9,470 nt of DNA, taken from assembly GCA_045612885.1 (NCBI GenBank), contig JAZKZZ010000020.1, positions 1-9,470 on the forward strand, read 5' to 3'. The notes under the pieces were generated by a model. That model was not told the origin of the DNA, made no database searches, and saw nothing but the letters and a program-made list of their open reading frames with translations. Source of the DNA: RGIG6178 sp045612885 (GTDB lineage: Bacteria > Bacillota_I > Bacilli_A > RFN20 > DUOF01). Positions 1-7,477 of the stretch are shown here, in pieces (positions within the stretch are counted from its first letter, which is position 1; each line of letters begins with the position of its first letter). The translations under genes were made by a program, and so were the position numbers.

Positions 1-1475
1 ACATTAACAACTCCATCATCAGTAACTGTAGCAATATTAGTGTTACTAGACTTCCACTTTAATTTACTAGCCTCAATTTGATTAACTACGCCCTCGCCTG
101 TTGAAGCTCTAACTGTTAAATTGTGTCCAGAAGGATTAGCTCCACCATTTACATAACTATACTTTCCTAAAACAAATCTTCTTTCTAATCCATATTCTTC
201 AGTTGCTTCTACTATCCCAATTGAAATATATGGATTAACAACTGTAAACTCAACAGGATTAGATACAGCAATCTCTTCTTCATCGACATATAATTTTATT
301 CTAATATTTGCTTTACCTTCACTTATTGCTCGGCCTTTACATTCATTTCCTGAGGTATTAGCAGTAAAGACATGTTCATTATCGCTAATACATTGAAGAC
401 TATATCCTTCATCTAATCCATTTACTATAGCACCAAATGATATGTTAGCATTGGACTTAGGAAATACTGTTTTAGCACTTGATACTTCGATCGTTGGCTT
501 TTGTTTCTTTACTATTAATGTTGCTAACTCTGTATCTTTTGCCATTATTGCTATATGATAATCTTTTTCTGGAGCATTATCTTTTAGAGTAACTTTAATA
601 TTCCCAGAATCTTCTAAATAGATAAATTCAATATTTTCAATATATTCTTCATCCTCATCACTTACACTATATGTTAATGCTCCTAAAACATTATAACCAG
701 TATAGGCAAAAGGAATATTCTTACTATTTAAAGCTATAATTTCTTCAGATTCTATTTTTCCTCCTGCAAAACTAAATATTTCTTGTTCTTCTTCACTAGT
801 TACATTAACCTCAAAACTAGTAGTATAAGTAGCAGGCACAAATTTATCTAAATGTTCATCATAGATTGTCCCTTCTACTGTAGCAGTAACAATTGATTGT
901 CCAACAAATAATCCTGTTATTTCTCCTGTATATTTATTTACGCTTACTTTATTATTATTAGAAGTAAAGGTTACAATGGAGACACTATTGTAAGGATATA
1001 TACTATAATCAATACCAGATGTTATCTTATAAGACTCACCTATCCCAATATTAATTGTATCTTTTAACTTGTTTATTTCAGTTGCTAATGTTGTAAAGAA
1101 GTTTATTTGAACACTATCTTGTCTTCCTCCATCTGCTGTAGCTATAACTTTAACACTACCTACAGATTTAGGTGATACCAGTCCATCACTTGTAACACTA
1201 ACTTTTGCCAATCTATCACCACTCACTTCTTGAGTAGAATATATAACTTTTTGGTTAGTAGCTTCCTTAGGGCTAACAATGGCATTCAATTTAACTTTAT
1301 TATCATCGTTATTTACATCCACAAAAATTAACTCATCACCTTCAATTTCTACTTTCGTAACAGGTATTGTATCAACCATTATTGCAGTCATATCAATAGC
1401 AGTATTCATAGAGAATATTAAAAGTACAGGTATAATAAGCATTAAAATAATTACTTTTGTTACACTTTTTTTCAT
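1..1475 (-). CDS. Bacterial Ig-like (BIG2-type) surface protein, C-terminus cut off by window edge
   Basis: The frame is open from an ATG at 1475 to the left edge, giving 491 codons without a stop, and the end is missing. The start is preceded by a strong GGAGGTGA ribosome site 7 bases upstream. Residues 2-7 are basic (MKKSVTK) and residues 8-22 form a hydrophobic segment, so the protein has a signal peptide or N-terminal anchor. There is no lipobox cysteine. The rest is a series of beta-rich domains of about 85-95 residues, roughly 37-124, 131-225, 234-323, 327-412 and 413 onward. The best BIG2 signature is near the edge (KWKSSNTNIATVTDDGVV, 473-490), with similar ones at 92-112 (VSVTSDGLVSPKSVGSVKV) and 177-200. 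Such domains are known in adhesins and cell-wall proteins, so an extracellular role is likely. No sorting signal can be seen because the end is absent. The gene follows the ABC permease by 26 bases, so the two are probably co-transcribed. Confidence 0.88.
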   Translation of the reverse strand, partial: MKKSVTKVIILMLIIPVLLIFSMNTAIDMTAIMVDTIPVTKVEIEGDELIFVDVNNDDNKVKLNAIVSPKEATNQKVIYSTQEVSGDRLAKVSVTSDGLVSPKSVGSVKVIATADGGRQDSVQINFFTTLATEINKLKDTINIGIGESYKITSGIDYSIYPYNSVSIVTFTSNNNKVSVNKYTGEITGLFVGQSIVTATVEGTIYDEHLDKFVPATYTTSFEVNVTSEEEQEIFSFAGGKIESEEIIALNSKNIPFAYTGYNVLGALTYSVSDEDEEYIENIEFIYLEDSGNIKVTLKDNAPEKDYHIAIMAKDTELATLIVKKQKPTIEVSSAKTVFPKSNANISFGAIVNGLDEGYSLQCISDNEHVFTANTSGNECKGRAISEGKANIRIKLYVDEEEIAVSNPVEFTVVNPYISIGIVEATEEYGLERRFVLGKYSYVNGGANPSGHNLTVRASTGEGVVNQIEASKLKWKSSNTNIATVTDDGVVN

Positions 1476-1501
1476 TACTTCACCTCCAATTCTAATAATT
1501 T

Positions 1502-3163
1502 TTAAATTTCTTTAACGTAATAATCTTCATCTATTCCCTTGTGAAGATATATAAATGAAACCACTAGTGCTATCAATGTTATAATACATACAAATCCAAT
1601 CGAAGCAAGAGACGCTATTTTTGGATTGTATTGCATTCCTAAAAATATTGATAAGATAACTGAGCCACCACCTGCAACTAAAGTAGTAATTAGTCCTACT
1701 ACTATAAGGGTTGACATGTTACTATTTCCTTCTGTAATTTCCTCTTGAGTATTATTTGGAAAACATGGTTTCTTCATATCTTTTCTTGTAGCATATGCAA
1801 TTTGAACTAGTGAGAATAAGAATCCTATTATAAATGTAACTAAAAAGTAGCTAAAATTTAGGAATCCTGTAACTAATAATACAAAACAACTTACAAATAC
1901 AGATGCAAGTGAAACTATGCTGCAGAATACTAATTTAATATTAATAATTTTATGAATGGTAACTGGCATTGTTTTCATCATTGCAAACATCTTTCCATCT
2001 CGGCTAATATTAGTAGTACAGAAAGTATTAGTTAAGATACTAAACATTGAAACTACAAATATCGCAAGAGCATAATTACAATCTATAATCGTTAATGTCG
2101 ATAGCATTGACTCAAGCAAAAATGCGCAAATGTATACCATAAATGGTAATGAGATAGCCATTGCAAAATATTGGAATGCATAAGTAGGTGTTCTTAATAC
2201 CATTAAAAACTCTTTGTATAATAAAGTCATATTAGGACTACGAACTTTTAATTTAGCTTTATTATGATAAACTACTGCATTGCCTTCTAGTGCATTTTGA
2301 ATCACTTTTATATAGATTTTCTTAACTAAATAATAAGCTATAATAACGGCCACTAAAGAGATGGTTACTACAATCACAACATTTAAGAAAACATTAGTAT
2401 TCATTATTATATTTGTAAAAAATTTACTAGGATATAATTTGTTACTTAAGTCACTTATACTTTCGATAGTTTTATAATCAAAAACATACTTTATATTTCC
2501 AGTTCTGATGAGTTCACTTAAAACATTTAAAAATGATCCATATAACAAGAATGCAATTGCTACTATTACTACATATATACCTAACATTATCACAAACTTA
2601 GAAGATATCTTCTTCATAATAAACATATATGGTATAGATAACACTGAAGCAATAGCAGTGGATATTAAAGGTATCAATAACATAATTATACCAATTAAAC
2701 TATAATATCCAACTCCACCAATAGAGGTAGCAATCATATCAATGACTATACTAACTGGCAATATTACAAATGCTGTAGAAACTATTTGAGATGAATAAAC
2801 CTTTAATAATTTATAAATAAAGATAGAACCTGTATTAATTGGCTGATGAATTAAGACATCGTTATCTCTAACATCCGTTAACACTGTATACATCTTTTTA
2901 ATCCCCACTAGGACATTAATAATAAAAACTATAGTAAATGCCATAGTGAATATTTCTTTGACTCTTTCAATAAACAATGAAGTATCTCCAAAATCAGTAG
3001 CTATATACATCTTTGCAAAACTATTAAAAACATATATAAATACTCCATATACTACAAGAATTAATAGTAAGGAAGAAAAAATACCTATAATATCAGTTTT
3101 CTTCTTTAAGGAAGAGATATGTTCCTTGAAATCCCTTTTAAAAAGTAATCTTATCAATTGCAT
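1502..3163 (-). CDS. ABC exporter permease, 12 transmembrane helices
   Basis: This 553-residue integral membrane protein has about twelve hydrophobic helices, near residues 25-47, 70-88, 122-145, 153-183, 190-212, 258-280, 328-350, 362-381, 408-432, 437-457, 485-508 and 516-540. A soluble stretch between helices 6 and 7 (281-327) divides it into two halves of six. The segment after helix 8 (TNISRDGKMFAMMKTMPV, 384-401) resembles the 'SREGK..W.LK.LP' motif I associate with large ABC-2-like exporter permeases of Firmicutes (probably Pfam PF16949). The start lies two bases after the ATPase stop, and its ribosome site (GAGGA) lies inside the ATPase gene, so translation is probably coupled. It should form the membrane channel for the ATPase encoded upstream. 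The substrate cannot be read from the sequence; peptides, bacteriocin-like molecules, lipids or drugs are all possible. The protein is longer than usual single-domain six-helix ABC-2 permeases, and no second permease gene follows. Confidence 0.88.
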   Translation of the reverse strand: MQLIRLLFKRDFKEHISSLKKKTDIIGIFSSLLLILVVYGVFIYVFNSFAKMYIATDFGDTSLFIERVKEIFTMAFTIVFIINVLVGIKKMYTVLTDVRDNDVLIHQPINTGSIFIYKLLKVYSSQIVSTAFVILPVSIVIDMIATSIGGVGYYSLIGIIMLLIPLISTAIASVLSIPYMFIMKKISSKFVIMLGIYVVIVAIAFLLYGSFLNVLSELIRTGNIKYVFDYKTIESISDLSNKLYPSKFFTNIIMNTNVFLNVVIVVTISLVAVIIAYYLVKKIYIKVIQNALEGNAVVYHNKAKLKVRSPNMTLLYKEFLMVLRTPTYAFQYFAMAISLPFMVYICAFLLESMLSTLTIIDCNYALAIFVVSMFSILTNTFCTTNISRDGKMFAMMKTMPVTIHKIINIKLVFCSIVSLASVFVSCFVLLVTGFLNFSYFLVTFIIGFLFSLVQIAYATRKDMKKPCFPNNTQEEITEGNSNMSTLIVVGLITTLVAGGGSVILSIFLGMQYNPKIASLASIGFVCIITLIALVVSFIYLHKGIDEDYYVKEI

Positions 3164-3165
3164 AA

Positions 3166-3915
3166 CTAATCCTCGAATTCCTCGATAAATACTGATTCTA
3201 AACTCTTACCAGGATTGTTTTTGATAAACTCTGCAATATCAATATTAGCAACTATCTTTCCATTATTAATGATATATGCTCTATCACATGTTTTTTCAAT
3301 TGCATGCAAATTATGTGAACTATATAAAACGGCATTTCCTTCTTGCTTGTATTTATTCATATACTTGTGTAACGCTTTACTTGTTTGAGGATCTAATCCT
3401 GTCAATGGTTCATCAAGTAACCATAGCTTAGGATTATGAATCAAAGATGACATTAAGCATATCTTTTGCTTCATACCATGAGAATATGAAGATATTGCAT
3501 CATTGATTTTATCACCTAATTTGAATATTTTTTGCATTTCCTCAACCCTATCAATTCTTTCTTCTAAAGGAGTTTGATGTAAATCTGCAATAAAATTAAT
3601 ATATTCAATTCCAGTCATCTTTTCAAACATAGCTCTGTTATCAGGTACATATCCTAAATGTTTTTTTGCTTCAATAGGATTAGTTTTAATGTCATAATCA
3701 CAAATTCTCACATTACCTTCTTCAAATGGAAAAAAGCCTGTTAGACATTTGATAGTAGTACTCTTACCTGCACCATTCTTACCAAGTAATCCTACAATTT
3801 CTCCCTCATAACATTCTACGTTTATTCCTTCAATAGCTAAAGTGGTCTTCTTGCCATATCTTTTACTCAACCCTTTAATTTCTACTATTTTTTTCTTTTG
3901 ATTATTAAAATCCAT
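3166..3915 (-). CDS. ABC transporter ATP-binding protein
   Basis: This 249-residue protein has all the motifs of a cytoplasmic ABC ATPase. Walker A is GKNGAGKST (45-53). The Q-loop region is GYVPDN (88-93), with proline and aspartate where many families have glutamine. The signature is YSHGMKQ (144-150), replacing LSGGQ. Walker B is LWLLDEP (164-170) with glutamate 169, the D-loop is LTGLDP (171-176) and the switch histidine is H201 (YSSHN). The GMKQ-type signature and the length fit the exporter subfamily (CcmA/EcsA/YtrB-like) that energises ABC-2 permeases. The start at 3915 is supported by GGAGG eight bases upstream. It is the first gene of its unit, behind the promoter at 4000-4028, and the permease starts two bases after its stop. 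It is expected to bind and hydrolyse ATP as a dimer under the permease. The substrate is unknown, so I give no gene symbol. Confidence 0.95.
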   Translation of the reverse strand: MDFNNQKKKIVEIKGLSKRYGKKTTLAIEGINVECYEGEIVGLLGKNGAGKSTTIKCLTGFFPFEEGNVRICDYDIKTNPIEAKKHLGYVPDNRAMFEKMTGIEYINFIADLHQTPLEERIDRVEEMQKIFKLGDKINDAISSYSHGMKQKICLMSSLIHNPKLWLLDEPLTGLDPQTSKALHKYMNKYKQEGNAVLYSSHNLHAIEKTCDRAYIINNGKIVANIDIAEFIKNNPGKSLESVFIEEFED

Positions 3916-3989
3916 TTAAATTACCTCCATCTATGCCTTGAACTAACAGCAACTAATTCCTATTAATAGCTACAACGACAGAAAGGTAT

Positions 3990-4008
3990 TAGTATATATA
4001 ATATACTA
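3990..4008. promoter_or_regulatory. Palindrome overlapping the -10 box: candidate operator
   Basis: TAGTATATATAATATACTA has two 8-base arms around a 3-base centre and overlaps the predicted -10 hexamer and start point of the ABC unit. A dimeric repressor bound here would block RNA polymerase. The AGTATA...TATACT layout loosely resembles sites of GntR/YtrA-type regulators, which often control exporters of this kind. No regulator gene lies in the window. AT-rich palindromes can also arise by chance or simply reflect the -10 region. Confidence 0.4.
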
Positions 4009-4028
4009 CAAAGCATCGTTTGAGACAA
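4000..4028 (-). promoter_or_regulatory. Sigma-A-type promoter for the ABC exporter and Ig-like protein unit
   Basis: Read on the minus strand, a -35 TTGTCT (4023-4028, four of six consensus bases) is followed after exactly 17 bases by a -10 TATATT (4000-4005, five of six). Transcription should start near 3993, leaving a leader of about 78 bases before the ATPase ATG at 3915. It is the best-spaced promoter in the gap, and its -10 box lies inside a palindrome. Confidence 0.6.
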
Positions 4029-4046
4029 TCCTTCAACATTTTTTTA

Positions 4047-4065
4047 CAATAAAGATTCTTTATTG
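4047..4065. repeat. Perfect 19-base palindrome upstream of the -35 box
   Basis: CAATAAAGATTCTTTATTG has 9-base arms that match fully around one central base. On the minus strand it lies about 19 bases upstream of the -35 hexamer, where an activator or a cooperating repressor could bind. It is followed on that strand by an A-run rather than a T-run, so it is not a terminator for the minus-strand genes. Its function is unknown. Confidence 0.5.
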
Positions 4066-4090
4066 ACTTATTTTTACCTTCCATCATTAT

Positions 4091-4111
4091 TATCTAGATA
4101 GTATCTAGATA
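4091..4111. repeat. Two tandem copies of the palindrome TATCTAGATA, 11-base period
   Basis: TATCTAGATA occurs at 4091-4100 and again at 4102-4111, separated by one G. Each copy is itself a perfect palindrome, and the pair makes a 21-base palindrome. The 11-base step would put both sites on the same face of the helix, as expected for two adjacent protein dimers. It lies about 63 bases upstream of the -35 box of the ABC promoter. No cognate regulator is visible. Confidence 0.5.
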
Positions 4112-4119
4112 TGACACAA

Positions 4120-4293
4120 CTAAATTTTAACATAGTTTGTTATATGTTTCAATGAAAAAAAGTCCTGGTACAGATAACGATATATACAGTTTAATTTTAT
4201 TAAAATTAACTTGTTTTTATGATGAATAAAAATGCCTATACTAAAGTCATCTATATTTATGATTTCTACATACTCTTTAATTTCACTAGTCAT
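4120..4293 (-). CDS. Doubtful 57-residue open frame, possible gene remnant
   Basis: An ATG at 4293 opens a 57-codon frame ending in TAG. The product begins MTSEIKEYVEIINIDDFSIG and has an alternating hydrophobic stretch (IGIFIHHKNKLILIKLN, 19-35) that looks like beta-strands, so the sequence is more protein-like than average for a random frame. Against it, the start sits directly behind the T-tract of the terminator of the 1047-residue gene, with no ribosome site, and it has no promoter that I can see. It could be the remnant of a small gene, a leaderless or read-through product, or chance in AT-rich DNA. I assign no function. Confidence 0.25.
   Translation of the reverse strand: MTSEIKEYVEIINIDDFSIGIFIHHKNKLILIKLNCIYRYLYQDFFSLKHITNYVKI
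4191..4209. repeat. Perfect 19-base AT-only palindrome
   Basis: TTAATTTTATTAAAATTAA has 9-base arms around one central T. It contains no G or C, so an RNA hairpin would be weak, and it is not followed by a long T-run on either strand. A protein-binding site or chance in AT-rich DNA are both possible. It lies inside the doubtful 57-codon frame. Confidence 0.4.
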
Positions 4294-4319
4294 AAAAAAA
4301 AATAGCCTTATGGCTATTT
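4294..4319 (-). terminator. Intrinsic terminator overlapping the stop codon of the 1047-residue gene
   Basis: On the minus strand AAATAGCC (4312-4319), a 4-base loop, and GGCTATTT (4300-4307) form an 8-base-pair stem running into a nine-T tract (4294-4302). The TAG stop codon (4314-4316) is part of the upstream arm, so the gene ends inside its own terminator. It separates the long gene from the ABC unit. Confidence 0.85.
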
Positions 4320-7300
4320 CTTATTATTAGAGTTCTTTTTCTTCTTGTTTTGAAATGCATTATATTTATCAAATATAGGTTTCATCTCTTCTTGATATAT
4401 TTTGCTTTGTTGTTTAATAAATACTAAAGCTTCTTCAATGGTCATACTATTAATCACTTTTTCTAGATTAATCGCATCTTCTATCTTACTAGCGTATACA
4501 GCATCTTCCATACCTGCAAAAACATGACTATGATCTTTATAATTTACACCTGTAATAAAATAACAAGTAAAGTATTTTGTATGAACTGGAATATAGTAAA
4601 CTCTAACTTGAGTTCTATTCTCTCTTCTTGCACAAATTCTAGCACGATATGATCCATACATTTCAATATAATCAGTATTGTTACCGCTAGTTACGGTATT
4701 CATAAATTCATATGATGTTAAACTAGAATCTCCCTCTCCTAAAAATTTATTAACTTTTTCAATGAAATGTCTATCATTAGGAATATCTTCAAGATCAACT
4801 CCATTACTAAATACAATAACGTTTCGTCCATTCATTGCTTCTTTTATCAATTCTTCATCAGTTTTTTCTTTTTCACTACCTCTAGTAGTTAAACTATTAA
4901 TTGTAAAAGATGGCTTCATGTTATGCTCAACCATAATATCATCCATAAGCACATTTGGATCACTTGCACGCAATGAATAGTCTAAATGTTCTGCCTCTCT
5001 ATCTAAAATCTTAATGGTATTATTTATGTCTTCAATTAATTTCGAAATTTCTTCAATTTTGCTTTCACTTTCTTTAATTCTATTACTATCTAAATGTTTT
5101 AGAAATTTATTTATATCTTCTTTAATAACATCACTTGAAATCATACTTATAGCATTATTTAGTATGTTCCTAGTAAAAATACTATCATCTTTTTCAGTTT
5201 GGTAAATGTTTAGCAAATTAGTTTTCGATTCAATTAAATCATTACTATCACTAATTCTCATTTGATAATCTTCGATTCTAGTAGATATAGTTTCTCTAAT
5301 TCTTTCTAACAAGGTCAAATTAGGCACTTTTTTATACAATTCTTTATATGTGTTTAACAGTTTATCAGTAGCATCGTAAAACTCTTTGAAGCCATATTCT
5401 TTAGTCTCTAATTGACTTAATGTTTTATTCATTTTGTTATATTTTTTATTTCTGTCAGTATAGAGATTAAATAAATCATCTGCATTTAAACCATCAAATA
5501 AATGTGTATCTAACAAAAGATTCTCAATATCAATATTTTTCTCTTTAAAATTCAAATTAACATATTTGAAATCTCTATCTAAGATAACTTTATCATCAAT
5601 TCCATCATAATTTTTTTTATCATAATAATATAGTTCACTAGCTAATAACTTATCAAAAGTAAAATCAGGGTTTTCATTACTGATGCATCTAGTAACCATC
5701 AAAGATAACTCTCTTTTATTAAGTCCTAAAATATTAGGATTTGCCTCTAATAATGTTTTTAACTCCTCACTTGTAAATAGTTCATTTAAAGTTGTAAAAC
5801 TATAATCAATATTAATAAAATCAGGTTGTAAAAGCATCATGATCATATCTTCATTAATTTTTAATTCTCTAAAGTTAATATCTATTGTAGAACATACTGT
5901 TTCAATAAAATTTAGATTACCTACAATTGTGCCAATATCAGTTTTAAATAATACTTCATAATCATCAGTAGCCAACTTCTTTAAAAAATCAAAACTATAA
6001 AGATTAGAACTCAATTTAAAATCTGCACCTTGATATCCATGCTTTCTAAGAGATACATCCCCTTTTAAAAATTGTAAAACTTCTTTTAAGTTATTATTTT
6101 GTACTAATAATTCAGGTTTTTCTAATAAAATGTTTTCAAATATATCTTCATTTAAACTGTTATTATCACTATCGACATTGTTAATAAAAGTTCTAAACTC
6201 TTTTAAACTTGATTGAATCTCCTTTAGTTTAGCTACATTAGCATTTTTAAATATGTCTAAACACTTGTCTTTAACACCAATCAAATCATTTCCATTCAAG
6301 TCTGTATTGTGAATTACAAAATCTACCAATTCTTTAAATTTCTTCGCATCATACTCTAAGAAGAAATCTTTACACTCATTTAAGAATGAAGACATAAGCT
6401 TATCAATCTTATCTTTTCTCTCCTTACTAGGAATAATTAAGTCATTCAGATACATAGTACAATTACTAAAGAACTTATCTAATTCTTCATCTAAGAACTC
6501 ATCTTGATTAACTTTATAACGTTGATATACAGCACTAATATTATCTAGAATATTCTTTTTTAAAGAATCATCTATATATTTGTTATCTTGAATAGCAACA
6601 AAAAGATCTACAAATAATTCTGATACTGCTTTTTCACTATCTAATTCTATCCTTTTTACTGAAGCCTTAATTCTATCTTTATGTTTACTAATAAAACTTA
6701 ATCTATCTTGACTATTACGTAAATATCTCATAAGAGTATTAGTATTGAATTCTTCATCAGTAGTCATACTACATTCTTTAATCATCTTGAATACATCTTT
6801 ACCAAAGATTGGATAAAACTCTTTTATAATATCCGTAAGAGCAAGTTCATGAGGCAAATGCTTCATAGAAAACAATTCTTCTACTTCCTCTGATAAAAAT
6901 ATCTTTTCTCCTTCTACCCCAAGTTCTACAATTCCTCTTTCAACCATATCAATAGCTTTTAAAACATAGTAAAGAGCATCATTTCTAGATTCTTCTAAAT
7001 AACATTTATCGCATATTCTATTCGCAAAATCTAATATTGACACTTCATTATTTAGCATCTCTTTTTTATTCATTAGTCTAAACATGGTTCTAGCTAAAGT
7101 GACATTAGATAACTTATGACCCAATGAATAATTTAGATAATCAAAATTAATTTTTTTGGTAACATTATACAAATCCAAAAGGTAATTTGTATTAGGTTTA
7201 ACTCTATAATTGCCAGTTTTATCATTAATAGCATTTCTTATTCCATAAGCAAAAGTTACATACTTTTGAAACTTCTCTATATCATAATTTAAGTCCATTA

Positions 7301-7457
7301 AAACATGATTTACATTTTCATAATCTTCTTTACTTGATGCAAAAACCTTATAGTAAAAATCCTTATAGATATAAGATATTATTTTCTTTTTTGTTTCATC
7401 GTCAATTTTTTCATTTCCTTGAATCATTGTAATAAAATATGCCAAATTGTAATTCAT
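4314..7457 (-). CDS. Large hypothetical protein (1047 aa), helical, with distinct C-terminal domain
   Basis: I do not recognise this protein as a named family. It has no signal peptide, no transmembrane helices and no Walker motif, and is rich in Lys, Asn, Asp and Glu, so it is probably soluble and cytoplasmic. Most of it looks alpha-helical. Residues about 436-466 and 560-592 contain motifs such as LLEANPNILGLNKREL (569-584), loosely like mTERF helical repeats. Residues about 695-830 look like coiled coil. A different domain follows at about 873-1000, with alternating strands and basic residues (YRARICARRENRTQVRVYY, 937-955; CYFITGVNYKDHSHVFAGM, 965-983). This layout is reminiscent of RelE/ParE-type toxins, but that is only inference. 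The tail (1037-1047) is Lys/Asn-rich. The start at 7457 is supported by GGTGAT seven to eight bases upstream. The gene is monocistronic, with its own extended -10 promoter and terminator. A scaffold or nucleic-acid-binding protein would fit, but the function is unknown. Confidence 0.9.
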   Translation of the reverse strand: MNYNLAYFITMIQGNEKIDDETKKKIISYIYKDFYYKVFASSKEDYENVNHVLMDLNYDIEKFQKYVTFAYGIRNAINDKTGNYRVKPNTNYLLDLYNVTKKINFDYLNYSLGHKLSNVTLARTMFRLMNKKEMLNNEVSILDFANRICDKCYLEESRNDALYYVLKAIDMVERGIVELGVEGEKIFLSEEVEELFSMKHLPHELALTDIIKEFYPIFGKDVFKMIKECSMTTDEEFNTNTLMRYLRNSQDRLSFISKHKDRIKASVKRIELDSEKAVSELFVDLFVAIQDNKYIDDSLKKNILDNISAVYQRYKVNQDEFLDEELDKFFSNCTMYLNDLIIPSKERKDKIDKLMSSFLNECKDFFLEYDAKKFKELVDFVIHNTDLNGNDLIGVKDKCLDIFKNANVAKLKEIQSSLKEFRTFINNVDSDNNSLNEDIFENILLEKPELLVQNNNLKEVLQFLKGDVSLRKHGYQGADFKLSSNLYSFDFLKKLATDDYEVLFKTDIGTIVGNLNFIETVCSTIDINFRELKINEDMIMMLLQPDFINIDYSFTTLNELFTSEELKTLLEANPNILGLNKRELSLMVTRCISNENPDFTFDKLLASELYYYDKKNYDGIDDKVILDRDFKYVNLNFKEKNIDIENLLLDTHLFDGLNADDLFNLYTDRNKKYNKMNKTLSQLETKEYGFKEFYDATDKLLNTYKELYKKVPNLTLLERIRETISTRIEDYQMRISDSNDLIESKTNLLNIYQTEKDDSIFTRNILNNAISMISSDVIKEDINKFLKHLDSNRIKESESKIEEISKLIEDINNTIKILDREAEHLDYSLRASDPNVLMDDIMVEHNMKPSFTINSLTTRGSEKEKTDEELIKEAMNGRNVIVFSNGVDLEDIPNDRHFIEKVNKFLGEGDSSLTSYEFMNTVTSGNNTDYIEMYGSYRARICARRENRTQVRVYYIPVHTKYFTCYFITGVNYKDHSHVFAGMEDAVYASKIEDAINLEKVINSMTIEEALVFIKQQSKIYQEEMKPIFDKYNAFQNKKKKNSNNKK

Positions 7458-7477
7458 ATAATCACCAACCTATTTTG

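Larger units (their letters stand above)
3916..4293. other. 378-base intergenic region rich in palindromes
   Basis: This is the longest stretch without a convincing gene. It holds the promoter and leader of the ABC unit (about 3916-4028) and four perfect or near-perfect inverted repeats at 3990-4008, 4047-4065, 4091-4111 and 4191-4209. It also contains a doubtful 57-codon minus-strand frame (4120-4293). I see no tRNA, no recognisable riboswitch, and no terminator hairpin with a T-tract between the palindromes and the ATPase gene. The leader from the predicted transcription start (about 3993) to the ATPase start is roughly 78 bases. Confidence 0.75.

Noticed and set aside
1279..1515. Plus-strand frame of 78 codons
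   Set aside because: It lies antisense over the start of the Ig-like gene, which has a strong ribosome site and clear domain signatures. The plus frame's Ile/Ser/Thr-rich product is typical of a complement shadow.
2508..3188. Two plus-strand frames antisense to the permease (2508-2705 and 2946-3188)
   Set aside because: They have low-complexity products, no ribosome sites, and are fully explained by the permease gene on the other strand.
3916..3993. Leader of the ABC unit considered as a riboswitch or attenuator
   Set aside because: At about 78 bases it has no known aptamer core that I can recognise and no terminator hairpin with a T-run before the ATPase start.
4047..4065. 19-base palindrome considered as a terminator
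   Set aside because: On the minus strand it is followed by an A-run, and on the plus strand there is no gene ending before it. The stem holds only two G-C pairs.
4153..4230. Plus-strand frame of 25 codons beginning MKKSPGTDND
   Set aside because: It has a peptide-like start but no ribosome site or promoter, and it overlaps the AT-only palindrome. It is too short to support.
4678..5205. Two plus-strand frames antisense to the 1047-residue gene
   Set aside because: They are short Ser/Leu/Ile-rich products opposite a long, well-supported gene, with no start signals.
4314..7457. 1047-residue protein considered as an SMC-like or AAA ATPase because of its length and coiled coil
   Set aside because: I find no Walker A (GxxxxGK[ST]) or Walker B motif anywhere in the sequence.
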